Assembly: GCA_022823055.1 (NCBI GenBank)
Contig: JAJDXX010000244.1
Span: 1 to 34,130 of the forward strand
Reading direction: 5' to 3'
Origin: Candidatus Binatia bacterium
GTDB taxonomy: Bacteria > Desulfobacterota > Binatia > UBA9968 > JAJDTQ01
Length of the DNA stretch: 34,130 nucleotides
The notes under the pieces were generated by a model. It worked only from the letters and a program-made list of their open reading frames with translations. It had not been told where the DNA came from and did no database searches. A program made the position numbers and the translations under genes. Positions 8,653 to 17,770 of this stretch are shown in pieces (position 1 is the first letter of the stretch; each line of letters opens with the position of its first letter).

Positions 8653-9291
8653 TCAGGCCTTTTCGCGCTCGAACCGCGCGGCTTCGCAAACGGCAAGAAT
8701 CACCGCGTCGTCCTCACCCGCGGCCACGAAGCCGTGGGGAATGCGGCCGTCGAAATGCACGGACTCGCCGGTTTGCAGGAGAAGGGCGCTGTACGGTTCC
8801 ATGTAGAATTTCACCGGCCCGTTGACGACGTACAGGAACTCCTCCCCCGCGTGGCCGTCGACAACCTTCGGCTCGCGCGTCTCCTTGGGCAGTCGCACCA
8901 GCATCGGCAAGAGAGCCTTTTGAGCCAGCTCGCCGCTCAGCACACAATACTGGCCCCGGGCCGCGTCGTACACAATCCCGTCCCCCTCCCGATTCACCGT
9001 CCTCGAGCCGTGCGCGAACGTCGCGAAGCCGGCGCCGCCCACCAGTTCCGACAAGTCCAGCCCGATCCCCTCGCACAAGCGCGTCAAAACGTCGAAGTTC
9101 GGCGAAGTCTGGTTGTTCTCGATCTTGGACAACGTGGAGACGGCAATCCCGGTCTTCTCGGCCACCGCCGCCAGTGTCCAGTCGTTCTCACGCCGTATCC
9201 GACGGAGCAACCTGCTGAGACTGTTCGCCCGCTCAAACCGCGACACGTGTCCCACCCGATTCCGGCCGGAAATGATTATATGTCCTGACAA
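8653..9291 (-). CDS. XRE-family transcriptional regulator with C-terminal cupin
   Basis: HTH LRRIRRENDWTLAAVAEKTGIAVSTLSKIENNQTSPNFDVLTRLCEGIGLDLSEL, cupin HAGEEFLYVVNGPVKFYMEPYSALLLQTGESVHFDGRIPHGF. Exact start uncertain. Confidence 0.85.
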   Translation of the reverse strand: MSGHIIISGRNRVGHVSRFERANSLSRLLRRIRRENDWTLAAVAEKTGIAVSTLSKIENNQTSPNFDVLTRLCEGIGLDLSELVGGAGFATFAHGSRTVNREGDGIVYDAARGQYCVLSGELAQKALLPMLVRLPKETREPKVVDGHAGEEFLYVVNGPVKFYMEPYSALLLQTGESVHFDGRIPHGFVAAGEDDAVILAVCEAARFEREKA

Positions 9292-9343
9292 AAATAGGCA
9301 TTAGACGAAAATATGTCTCCCATTTGATGGCCCAAAAACGTAT

Positions 9344-9952
9344 TTACCCGTGCCCGGTGTACTCTTTCTCCGTCGAAATCACATCCGTTTGCGAGACTAC
9401 GAGAAGCAGCGCGTCCCGGTCGCCCTCCGCGACCGTTGCGTGTGGCATCCGCGCGTCGAAGTGCACGGATTCTCCCGTCTTCAGGATTATCGAACGGTAC
9501 GGTTCCATGAAGAACTTCACTGCTCCACTAAGAACGAAGACGAACTCTTCTCCCGCGTGAGACGCGACAACGGCCGGCGTCTCGCCGCCCTTCGGCACCC
9601 GAATCAGTCGAGGCGTCATGACCTTCTTCGCGAGCTCGGCGCTCAGCACAAGGTACTCGCCGTGAGGTGATCGGTACCGGAGCCCGTCTCCCAGGCGGTT
9701 GACGGTCCTGGAGGCTTGGGCGAACGCGGAACCGCTTCCGGCCTGGAAAAATTCGGCCAGGTTCATTTCCAGGCCCTCGCACAGGCGAACGAGGACGTCG
9801 TAGTTGGGGGAGGTCTGATTTTTTTCGATCTTGGACAGGGTGGACACGGCGACGCCGGTCTTCCCGCTCACCGTGGCAAGAGTCCAGCCGTTCTCGCGCC
9901 GGAGACGGTGCAACGCCTGTCCGACATCGTGGGAGCGTGGTATTGCGCGCAT
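9344..9952 (-). CDS. XRE-family transcriptional regulator with C-terminal cupin (paralogue of the adjacent gene)
   Basis: LRRENGWTLATVSGKTGVAVSTLSKIEKNQTSPNYDVLVRLCEGLEMNLAEFF plus HAGEEFVFVLSGAVKFFMEPYRSIILKTGESVHFDARMPHA. ATG at 9952 preceded by AGGAG. Confidence 0.85.
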   Translation of the reverse strand: MRAIPRSHDVGQALHRLRRENGWTLATVSGKTGVAVSTLSKIEKNQTSPNYDVLVRLCEGLEMNLAEFFQAGSGSAFAQASRTVNRLGDGLRYRSPHGEYLVLSAELAKKVMTPRLIRVPKGGETPAVVASHAGEEFVFVLSGAVKFFMEPYRSIILKTGESVHFDARMPHATVAEGDRDALLLVVSQTDVISTEKEYTGHG

Positions 9953-10286
9953 GCGGCTCCTGTCTTGGTTTACGCGTAGCTGCAACAAAGGATACTTACG
10001 TTGCCGACGTGAAACCATAGCTCGCCGGTGAAACAACGGTTCACTACTTTATAAGAACATATACCGTTGTCCGGAGCAAGCATCCGGGCTAACGTTCCTC
10101 GCCGCGGCGAAAAGTTATTGACGGCGGAAAAGGGCGGCGGAAAAGGAGAGAGTTTCTGCGTGCTGGCGCCGTCGATCCCGCCGCGCTAGACTTCCGGCAT
10201 TCACGGCCCGCCGCGCGGAACCGGTTGGGACGGGAGCGAGGCGGATGTGGAGGGAGGCGGCGGCGCCGGTGGGAATCGGAGGGAAC

Positions 10287-10925
10287 ATGAAACTCTACGG
10301 CTACTTTCGGAGCTCGGCGTCCTACCGGGTGCGCATCGCTCTGTCGCTCAAGGGCCTGGACTACGACCTTCAACCCATCCATCTGCGCCGCGGGGATCAG
10401 CGGGCGATGGACTACCTTGCGCGAAATCCCCAAGGACTGGTCCCGGCGCTGGTGGATGACGGAAAGGTGCTCACGCAATCCCTGGCCATCATGGAGTATC
10501 TGGAGGAACGGTTTCCGGAACCGGCTCTGCTGCCCGGCGACGCGGCGGACCGGGCGTGGGTGCGGGCGCTGGCGCAGGTAGTGGCCTGCGACATCCACCC
10601 GATCAACAACCTGCGGATCCTGCAGTACCTGGAGAACGACCTGGAACTGGACGACGGCGCCCGGGCCGCGTGGGCCCGGCGGTGGATCGAGGACGGGTTT
10701 GGCGCGCTGGAAGCAATGCTGAAGGACGACCCGCGCACCGGGGACTACTGCTTCGGAGACAATCCGACGCTCGCCGATATCTGCCTCGTCCCGCAGATCT
10801 TCAACTCGCAGCGTTTCGCCGTGGACATGGGGCGGTTCCCCACCCTGGCGCGGATCCACGAGAACTGCATGCGCCTTTCCGCGTTCAAGGACCAGGCCCC
10901 CGAACGACAGCCCGACGCCGAATGA
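10287..10925 (+). CDS. maiA: Maleylacetoacetate isomerase / zeta-class glutathione S-transferase
   Basis: MKLYGYFRSSASYRVRIALSLKGLDYDLQPIHL (SSxxxRVRIAL zeta-GST motif), NPQGLVPAL, QSLAIMEYLEE, CDIHPINNLRILQYL. Confidence 0.88.
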   Translation: MKLYGYFRSSASYRVRIALSLKGLDYDLQPIHLRRGDQRAMDYLARNPQGLVPALVDDGKVLTQSLAIMEYLEERFPEPALLPGDAADRAWVRALAQVVACDIHPINNLRILQYLENDLELDDGARAAWARRWIEDGFGALEAMLKDDPRTGDYCFGDNPTLADICLVPQIFNSQRFAVDMGRFPTLARIHENCMRLSAFKDQAPERQPDAE

Positions 10926-12310
10926 CCATCGCGCTGTCACCGGCGCGGCTGTTGGCGGCGGCAGCGTGCGCGGGCGGCCTCGTGCTCGCCATCATGCCCA
11001 CGCCCGCCGGAATGCCTCCCGCGGTCCTGCCCACCGCGGCCGTCGTGGTGGTATGCGTGGGCCTTTGGGCCACGGCGGTCATCCCCGAATACCTCACGGC
11101 GGTCATCTTCTGCTTCCTGGCGGTGACCGTCACCGGCGCGCCGCCGGACACGGTCTTCGCGGGTTTCTCCTCCACCGCGGGGTGGTTGGTCTTCGGCGGC
11201 CTGATCATCGCCGCGGCGGTGCAGACCACCGGCCTGGGGGCACGCATCGCCACCGCCGCGACGGCCTGGTTCGGCCGCTCCTATCGCGGATTCCTGTGCC
11301 GCATCGTCCTCACCGCCGGACTCATGGGCTTCATCGTACCTTCGAACATGAGCCGGGTGCTGGTCATGCTGCCGATCTTTCTCAGCATGGGCGAGCGCCT
11401 CGGGTTCGAGCGCGGGAGCACCGGGCGCACCGGCGTGACCCTGGCGGTGGCCGCGGGCAGCATCTTCCCGAGCTTCGGCATCCTCACCGCCGCCGTACCC
11501 AACGTCGTCATGCTGGGGGCGGCCGAGAGCATCCACGGTATCCACATCACCTACGGCGAGTACTTCCTGATGCACTTCCCGGTCATCAGCATCGTCAACC
11601 TCGTCGCCCTGCCCTTCCTCATCGCCGCCCTGTTCCCGGCCGAGGTGCGCGCGTTGGAGACGGCGGACGCGCCCGCCCCTTGGACGGCCGCGGAGCGCAG
11701 GCTGCTGCTGATCCTGGTGGCGGCTCTGGCTCTGTGGGTAACGGATTACTGGCACCGGGTGTCGCCAGCCTGGATCGCCCTCGGAGCCGGCATCCTGTGC
11801 CTCTTGCCGCGACTGGGTTGCATGCCGCCCGAGTCCCTCACGGGCAAGGTCAACCTCGGGCCATGGCTCTTCATCTGCGGCATCGTGGGCCTGGGGTCGG
11901 TGGCCGTGCACAGTGGATTGGGGGATCTGCTGGCGGGCTGGTTGCTGGACAAGCTCCCCATGGAGCCGGGCCGCGATTTCTTCAACCTCGCGGCCATGAG
12001 CGCCGTGGGCATGCTCATCAGCATCGCCACGACGGTTCCGGCCGAGCCGGTGATCGCGGCTACCCTGGCCAAGGACCTCAGCGCCGTCACCGGCTGGCCG
12101 GTGGCCACGGTGCTTCTGACCCAGACTGTCAACTGGTCCATGGTGCCCTTTCCGTACGAGCTGCCGCCCATGGTGGTGGCGGCGCGCCTCAGCGGCATGC
12201 GGGTGGTCCAGGCCACGCGACTCTTGCTGTTCTTGACCCTCCTGGCCTGGACCGTGACCCTGCCGCTGCAGTTCCTCTGGCTGCGCCATCTGGGATACTT
12301 CGCGGGGTGA
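10922..12310 (+). CDS. SLC13/DASS-type permease
   Basis: Many hydrophobic helices; STAGWLVFGGLIIAAAVQTTGLG, IVPSNMSRVLVMLPI. ATGA overlap with the upstream GST. Confidence 0.75.
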   Translation: MTIALSPARLLAAAACAGGLVLAIMPTPAGMPPAVLPTAAVVVVCVGLWATAVIPEYLTAVIFCFLAVTVTGAPPDTVFAGFSSTAGWLVFGGLIIAAAVQTTGLGARIATAATAWFGRSYRGFLCRIVLTAGLMGFIVPSNMSRVLVMLPIFLSMGERLGFERGSTGRTGVTLAVAAGSIFPSFGILTAAVPNVVMLGAAESIHGIHITYGEYFLMHFPVISIVNLVALPFLIAALFPAEVRALETADAPAPWTAAERRLLLILVAALALWVTDYWHRVSPAWIALGAGILCLLPRLGCMPPESLTGKVNLGPWLFICGIVGLGSVAVHSGLGDLLAGWLLDKLPMEPGRDFFNLAAMSAVGMLISIATTVPAEPVIAATLAKDLSAVTGWPVATVLLTQTVNWSMVPFPYELPPMVVAARLSGMRVVQATRLLLFLTLLAWTVTLPLQFLWLRHLGYFAG

Positions 12311-12314
12311 CGTC

Positions 12315-13037
12315 GTGGGATGGGAGACCGGACTCTACGTTTTCGCCGTGGTGCTGTTGGCCGCAAGCCTTCAGGGCATCACCGGGGCCGGCATGATGAT
12401 CCTCTCGGTGCCCCCGCTGCTGGTGGCGTTGCCGGCCACGGTGGTGGTTCCGAGCATGGTCCTGGTCTTTCTGCCCCTAGGCTTGGCCCAACTCATACAG
12501 CTCCACCGGGACGTCGATTGGCGGCGCCTCGCGATCCTGTTCGTCAGCTCCGCCCTCATGGTCCCGTTCGGCGCCATGGTCCTGAAGGAAGTCGACACGG
12601 TGACGTTGCAACGGGGGATCGGTGCGCTGATGATCGTCCTGGTGCTGTTGCTTCATATCAAGCCCGGTCCCCCGTACGCGCGGGAAGCGCCGGCGTGCGC
12701 GGCCGTCGGCCTGATCGCGGGGTTCCTCGCTGCCAGCACCACCGTGGCCGGACCGCCGCTGGTGCTGCTGGGGCTGAAGCAACTCTGGGAACCGGCCGTC
12801 TTCCGCGCCACCGCCATCGCCTATTTCTTCAGCATTTCCGCGTTCTCCCTGCCGTTCTACTGGGAAATGGACCTGCTCACCCCGGTCACTGGGCAGTTCT
12901 CCCTCTACGGCCTGCCCGCCGTGGCCGTCGGTTACTTCACGGCGACGTGGCTCCGCGCACGAGTGTCGGTGGCGGCGTTCCGCCGGCTCGCCACCGCCGT
13001 GGTGGTCATCGGGGCCTTGTCCGCCGTCCTCTTTTGA
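12315..13037 (+). CDS. TauE/SafE-family membrane permease
   Basis: LLAASLQGITGAGMMILSVPPLL...LAQLIQLHRDVDWRRLAILFVSSALMVPFGAMVLKEV...AASTTVAGPPLVLLGLKQ, typical TauE/SafE repeats. Confidence 0.8.
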   Translation: MGWETGLYVFAVVLLAASLQGITGAGMMILSVPPLLVALPATVVVPSMVLVFLPLGLAQLIQLHRDVDWRRLAILFVSSALMVPFGAMVLKEVDTVTLQRGIGALMIVLVLLLHIKPGPPYAREAPACAAVGLIAGFLAASTTVAGPPLVLLGLKQLWEPAVFRATAIAYFFSISAFSLPFYWEMDLLTPVTGQFSLYGLPAVAVGYFTATWLRARVSVAAFRRLATAVVVIGALSAVLF

Positions 13038-13143
13038 ACAGCATGCGGAGTTGACAACCCCAGGGTACGTTGATACAAGCGCGGGTTTGGGCAGCAGTAC
13101 GCCAAGGTTGTAGCGGATCAACCGAACACGAAGGGAGACCGAT

Positions 13144-14670
13144 ATGCGGAACCATTTGCGAACCACTTTCCTGGCCCTGGCCGTCGCAATACTTGCCCTG
13201 AGCCTTGCGGCCAACACGGCGTGGGCACAGAAGAAGACCCGTGTCACCATCGGCGCCACCGAAACCATGGAGACCCACAACCCGTACGGCGACAGCGTGG
13301 CGCTGCTCTACGGCATCTACACGGAGTTGGCCGGCCCCCTGTGCAAGTACAACTGGAGCAACGGCAGTTGGGAGCCGCGTCTGGCCAAGAGCTGGAAGGT
13401 CGTGGACCCCAACAACTGGGTGTTCGAGCTGGACCAGCGCTACAAGTTCAACGACGGCAGCCCGGTGACGGCCCACGACATCGTCCACTCCATCTGGCGC
13501 ATCTTCAACGACCCGCAGAGCAAGCAGAAGGCATCCGTGGCCCGTCCGGTCAAGGAGGTCAAGGCGCTCAGCGACTTTTCCGTGCAGGTTACGACCCACA
13601 AGCCCACCGCGCCGCTGCTGGACTTCCTCTGTGACGGCCTGATCATCACGAGCAAGGCGGTGTACGACAAGTACGGCCCGGCGGAGGCCGACCGGAAACA
13701 CCACTTGGGCGGCGGCCCCTACGAGCTGGTGGAGCTGGTGCAGGGCCAGCGCATGGTCATCCGGAAGCGCCCCGATCACCCGGCCATGTCGAGGAATCCC
13801 GACGCTCCGGACGAGGTCGTCTTCCGCGTCATGCGCGAGACCGAGCAGCGGGTGGCGGCCCTCATGAACAACGAGGTGCAGGTCGCGCAGCTCATCCCGC
13901 CGCATCTGATGAAGACGGTGGAAAACTCCGACAGACACAAGATCGTGAAGATCCAATCCCTCGTGATCATGTTCCTGGGCATGCAGCCCAAGCCGCCCTT
14001 CGACAAGAAGGAAGTGCGCCAGGCGGTGTGCTACGCCATCGACCGGGACAAGATCATCGCGACCCTGCTGCAGGGACAGGCGCAACGGCTCGACGGGCCC
14101 CTGGGTCCCGGCCAGTTGGGATACAACCCGAACCTGAAGGCCCGCTACACCTACGACCCCAAGAAAGCGCGCGAACTGCTGACGCAGGCCGGGCATCTGG
14201 GCGTCGAGGTGGAGCTGCAGACCCCGGTCGGCCGCTACATCCTGGACAAGCAGGTGACCGAGGCCATGATCCCGATGCTCAACGCCGCGGGCTTCAAGGC
14301 CAAGCTGCGGACGCCGGAGTGGCCCACCCTCTGGGCCAACGTCCAGGTGGGCAAAGTGCCGTTCTTCTACATGGGCCGTGGCGGCGTTCTTGATCCGAGC
14401 TCGGCGTTCCACCAGTACTTCAGAAAGGGCGGCTCGCCGCGGATCGGTTTCTCCCATCCCGACATCGACGCGGCCCTCGACAAGGAACAGCAGGAGTTCG
14501 ATCCGGTGAAGCGCAACGAGTACCTCACCGACGCCATGGAGCTGATCACGGACATGGCGCCCGCCTGCTTCCAGTGGCGGCACGAGTTCCTGTGGGGCAT
14601 GGCGAAGGACATCGACTATCAGCCTCCGGCCGACTCGCGCATCTACGGCATGGACATCAAAGTGAAGTAA
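13144..14670 (+). CDS. ABC transporter substrate-binding protein (peptide/nickel family 5)
   Basis: Signal peptide (ALAVAILALSLAANTAWA), LAKSWKVVDPNNWVFELDQRYKFNDGSPVTAHDIVHS, VRQAVCYAIDRDKI. Confidence 0.9.
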   Translation: MRNHLRTTFLALAVAILALSLAANTAWAQKKTRVTIGATETMETHNPYGDSVALLYGIYTELAGPLCKYNWSNGSWEPRLAKSWKVVDPNNWVFELDQRYKFNDGSPVTAHDIVHSIWRIFNDPQSKQKASVARPVKEVKALSDFSVQVTTHKPTAPLLDFLCDGLIITSKAVYDKYGPAEADRKHHLGGGPYELVELVQGQRMVIRKRPDHPAMSRNPDAPDEVVFRVMRETEQRVAALMNNEVQVAQLIPPHLMKTVENSDRHKIVKIQSLVIMFLGMQPKPPFDKKEVRQAVCYAIDRDKIIATLLQGQAQRLDGPLGPGQLGYNPNLKARYTYDPKKARELLTQAGHLGVEVELQTPVGRYILDKQVTEAMIPMLNAAGFKAKLRTPEWPTLWANVQVGKVPFFYMGRGGVLDPSSAFHQYFRKGGSPRIGFSHPDIDAALDKEQQEFDPVKRNEYLTDAMELITDMAPACFQWRHEFLWGMAKDIDYQPPADSRIYGMDIKVK

Positions 14671-14691
14671 CGGGCCAGTGCCCAAGCGAAG

Positions 14692-14730
14692 AGAGGGGCA
14701 TGCTTCCGGGACCGGAGGCATGCCCCTCTT
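14692..14730 (+). terminator. Probable hairpin terminator after the substrate-binding protein gene
   Basis: AGAGGGGCATGC (14692-14703) pairs with GCATGCCCCTCT (14718-14729) with an inner TCCGG/CCGGA stem. The T-rich tract after it is weak. Confidence 0.6.
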
Positions 14731-14828
14731 GATTTGGCACGCCGGTGGCCGGTCCCGAAACTCACGGGGACCCGCGCGCGGGACGCGAAACCGGCGTCCC
14801 CGGACAAGACACTGAATGGAGGGCTTTC

Positions 14829-15731
14829 ATGAAACCCCGATTCCGCGGCATCTTCATCCCGACCCTCACCACCTTCGACGACGACGGCGAGGTGGACTTC
14901 GACATCCTGGGCGATATGCTGGAGTTCCACGTCGCCGCCGGCGTACACGGCCTCTTCGTGCTCGGCTCCACCGGCATGGGCCCGGCCATGACCACGGAAC
15001 AGCGCGTCGCCACGGCGGAATTCGTCATGGAACGGGTCAGGGGACGCGTCCCGGTCGTCATGCACGCGGGGACCGCCGACGTGCAGACCACCTGCCGGCT
15101 CGCCCGGCACGCCCAGGGCCTGGGGGTGGACGCGGTGGCCGTGGTGCCGCCGTACTACTATACCGACCACACGCCGTGGGAGATCACGGCGCATTTCAAG
15201 ACCGTGGCGGACGCCGTGAACGGCACCCCGCTGTTCCTCTACGACAACGTGAAGTATTCCGGCTGGGCCTTCACTCCGGCCACCGCCAAGGCCTTGCAGA
15301 GCGAAGTGCCGGCGCTTTGCGGCATGAAGGCGAGCTACTACGCCCAGGGACCCCTGCTCGGTTACCTCGAAGCCATGCCCAAGGACTTCGCCGTCATGTC
15401 GGGAAACAGCATCGACCTGCTTCCGGCGACGCCCCACGGGCTCAGCGGCGCCATCCCGCCCTTGACCAGCGCGATTCCCGAGATCTGCGTGGCCCTGTGG
15501 AACGCCCTGGAGCACCGGGATTACGAGGCGGCCGTGCCGCTGCAGAAGAAGGCTGACGACTTCGGGCGCGCCATCGGCCGCCTGGGGCAGCGGTTCGGCC
15601 GCAGCGCGCATCGGGAAGCCATGCGCGCCCGCGGCTTCAAGATCAAGCGCTACCCGCGCTGGCCGTCGGAGGAGCTGACCGAGGAAGCGATGCAGACCGT
15701 CGCGGACGCCTTGAAGGCCACCGGCGTCTGA
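14829..15731 (+). CDS. Dihydrodipicolinate synthase (DapA) family protein
   Basis: FRGIFIPTLTTFDDDGEVDFDIL...GVHGLFVLGSTGMGPAMT...VDAVAVVPPYYY...LYDNVKYSGW...CGMKASY (Schiff-base Lys context). Confidence 0.88.
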   Translation: MKPRFRGIFIPTLTTFDDDGEVDFDILGDMLEFHVAAGVHGLFVLGSTGMGPAMTTEQRVATAEFVMERVRGRVPVVMHAGTADVQTTCRLARHAQGLGVDAVAVVPPYYYTDHTPWEITAHFKTVADAVNGTPLFLYDNVKYSGWAFTPATAKALQSEVPALCGMKASYYAQGPLLGYLEAMPKDFAVMSGNSIDLLPATPHGLSGAIPPLTSAIPEICVALWNALEHRDYEAAVPLQKKADDFGRAIGRLGQRFGRSAHREAMRARGFKIKRYPRWPSEELTEEAMQTVADALKATGV

Positions 15732-15762
15732 CGGCCCGCGCCGCGCACGGCCCGCGGGTGCT

Positions 15763-16194
15763 TCAGGCCTTCTTCTCCCCGGAGGCGGGGGCGGGCGGCT
15801 CGAGGTCCCAACCCTGGGCGGAGATGTCCATGATCACGCCGTTGGGGCCGCGCACCTTTTCCTCGAAGTAGAAGCTGTGGTGGGAGCCGACGGCGTCGCC
15901 GAGGATCTCGGCGCCGGTGCCGTCGAGCTTCGCGTTGGCCTCCTGGACATCCTCCACCTGGAACCCCATGTGGTGGAGCCCCTCGTAGGCGGCGCCGCCG
16001 ACCATGTCCGCGGCCTCGTCGGAGGGGTAGTTCAGGAACGCGAAGTTGACGTGTCCGTCCGAGAGGAACACGCCGCCGCCGCGCGGCGAGTCGGGCACCT
16101 TCTTGATGAACTTGAGCCCAAACACCTTCTGGTAAAAGGCCGCGGTCTTGTCCGGATCCTTGGTGGCGATGGCGATGTGCCTCAAGCGTGCCAT
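15763..16194 (-). CDS. VOC-family (glyoxalase/dioxygenase superfamily) protein
   Basis: MARLRHIAIATKDPDKTAAFYQKVFGLKF...VFLSDGHVNFAFL...GLHHMGFQVEDV...GVIMDISAQGW. Confidence 0.88.
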   Translation of the reverse strand: MARLRHIAIATKDPDKTAAFYQKVFGLKFIKKVPDSPRGGGVFLSDGHVNFAFLNYPSDEAADMVGGAAYEGLHHMGFQVEDVQEANAKLDGTGAEILGDAVGSHHSFYFEEKVRGPNGVIMDISAQGWDLEPPAPASGEKKA

Positions 16195-16246
16195 GAGTCC
16201 TCCTCCTTCTTCTCTTCGTGCATGCTCCCGGCTGAAGCGGACGCGG

Positions 16247-16957
16247 TCAGTCCACCGCTTCCATGGCCCGGCCGACGCCGCCGAGAAACACCTGCCAGAA
16301 CTCCAGCGACTGCCGCGCGGCGTCCAGGATGCCCTCCCACTGGACTTCCGTCGTGGCGTAGTTGGCCAGCAGGTCCATGGTCTGGCCCTTATGGTCGGTA
16401 TCGGCCTCGCGGTGCAGCCTGAAATTGGGCAACTGCTCCTCGCTCAGGCCTAGGTCCGTCATCCAGCGCTCCTGGGCGCGCGTCTGGTGCGCGCCGCCGG
16501 GAATGATCGGGTCCAGGTTGACCCGCTCCAGCACCGCCACGCCGCCGAGCCCCTCCAGCCACCCCAGGTTGAAGGCCAGCCAGCTCCAGCCGGCGATGGC
16601 CGCCCGGGTGGTGGGCAGCGGCCGTGCGTGGTGCACCTCGTCCGCGGTGAGACCCACGGCCTCGCCGTGCCGCACCCACAGGGTGTAATGGTCGGAGCCG
16701 CAACGCGGATCGAAGAGCATCTCCTCGGTCTCGTGCTCCAGCAGTTCCTTCTTGACCTCCATGTGCGGGCAGCGTGCGATGAGGTAGGCCCAGGCCGAGC
16801 GCCGGCCGCGCACGAACAGACTGAACTGCTGCGCGATGATCTGCGCCCGGCGCGGCGTCAGCCGCACCTCGTAGAATTCCTGGACCTCGGGAGCGGCAAA
16901 CGCCTCCCGGGTCAACTGGTTCAGCATCTCGTCGTACCGTGTTGCCGTCGCGTCCAT
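16247..16957 (-). CDS. TenA/PqqC-like iron-containing redox enzyme family protein (HDO-type), copy 1
   Basis: LLEHETEEMLFDPRCGSDHYTLW and FRLHREADTDHKG: HExxE plus HxxxDxxH, consistent with a heme-oxygenase-like diiron fold. Confidence 0.7.
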   Translation of the reverse strand: MDATATRYDEMLNQLTREAFAAPEVQEFYEVRLTPRRAQIIAQQFSLFVRGRRSAWAYLIARCPHMEVKKELLEHETEEMLFDPRCGSDHYTLWVRHGEAVGLTADEVHHARPLPTTRAAIAGWSWLAFNLGWLEGLGGVAVLERVNLDPIIPGGAHQTRAQERWMTDLGLSEEQLPNFRLHREADTDHKGQTMDLLANYATTEVQWEGILDAARQSLEFWQVFLGGVGRAMEAVD

Positions 16958-16979
16958 CGTCCCTTCTCCCTCTCCCTTC

Positions 16980-17696
16980 TCAGGCTTCCACCGGTATGCG
17001 CTCCATGGCCTCCAGCACCCCGGCGCGATAGATGGTCATGAGCTCCATGGACTCCCTGACGGCGCGCAGCGCCTCTTCCTGCAACGGTCCGGTGGCGTGC
17101 TTCTCGAGGTCGGGCAGGAACATGTCGCTGTGCTCCTCGTCGGCCTGGGAGTGCACGTCGAAGTTGGGCATCTGCTTCATCTTGAAGCCCATGTCCTCGC
17201 TCCAGCGCCGGCCCATGCGGGTGGAATGGCCGCCCCCGTGGTCCCCCAGCAGGCGGTCATCGTTGCACCACTCCGTCACCGTCAGCGCGGCCAACCCCTC
17301 CAGCCAAGGCTTCTCCCGGGTGATCCAGCCCCAGGCGTAGAGCACGGCGCGGGTGGTGGGGAGCGGGTCGGCGTTCAGGATGTCCTCGGGCTCAAGCCCC
17401 ACCAGCTTGCCCTGGTTCACGATCAGGGTGATGTGGCCGTGCTCGCTGAACTCGTCCTTGATCACCTCTCCGTACTCGTGCTGCAGGATCTTCTGCTTGA
17501 CCGACCAGACCGGGCAGTTGCCGGACACGTGCGCCCAGCAATCCCTGCGGTGGCGGATGAAATGAGCCAGCTCCCGGACGATCACCTGGGCGCGCAACGG
17601 CGTCTGCTTGAGGTCGAAGTAGCGGGTCACGACATCGGAAGCGGAATGCTCCCGCACGATGTCGCCGATGGCCTTGCGCCACTCATGAACTTCCAT
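16980..17696 (-). CDS. TenA/PqqC-like iron-containing redox enzyme family protein (HDO-type), copy 2
   Basis: ILQHEYGEVIKDEFSEHGHITL and FDVHSQADEEHSD, the same HExxE and HxxxDxxH motifs; LTPxRAQ-like segment TPLRAQVIVRELAHFIRHRRDCWAHV. Confidence 0.7.
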   Translation of the reverse strand: MEVHEWRKAIGDIVREHSASDVVTRYFDLKQTPLRAQVIVRELAHFIRHRRDCWAHVSGNCPVWSVKQKILQHEYGEVIKDEFSEHGHITLIVNQGKLVGLEPEDILNADPLPTTRAVLYAWGWITREKPWLEGLAALTVTEWCNDDRLLGDHGGGHSTRMGRRWSEDMGFKMKQMPNFDVHSQADEEHSDMFLPDLEKHATGPLQEEALRAVRESMELMTIYRAGVLEAMERIPVEA

Positions 17697-17770
17697 GTTC
17701 CGTCCCTCCCGGTCCTGTGCGGCGTCCGGCGAGCCGTCTCATGCTTCGCGGGACCACGACACGTTTCCAC

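Noticed and set aside
10937-12289. 450-aa minus-strand ORF rich in G/H/R/D
   Set aside because: Antisense shadow of the SLC13-type permease gene; no recognisable family.
13006-14721. 571-aa minus-strand ORF
   Set aside because: Antisense to the ABC substrate-binding protein; composition typical of antisense high-GC frames.
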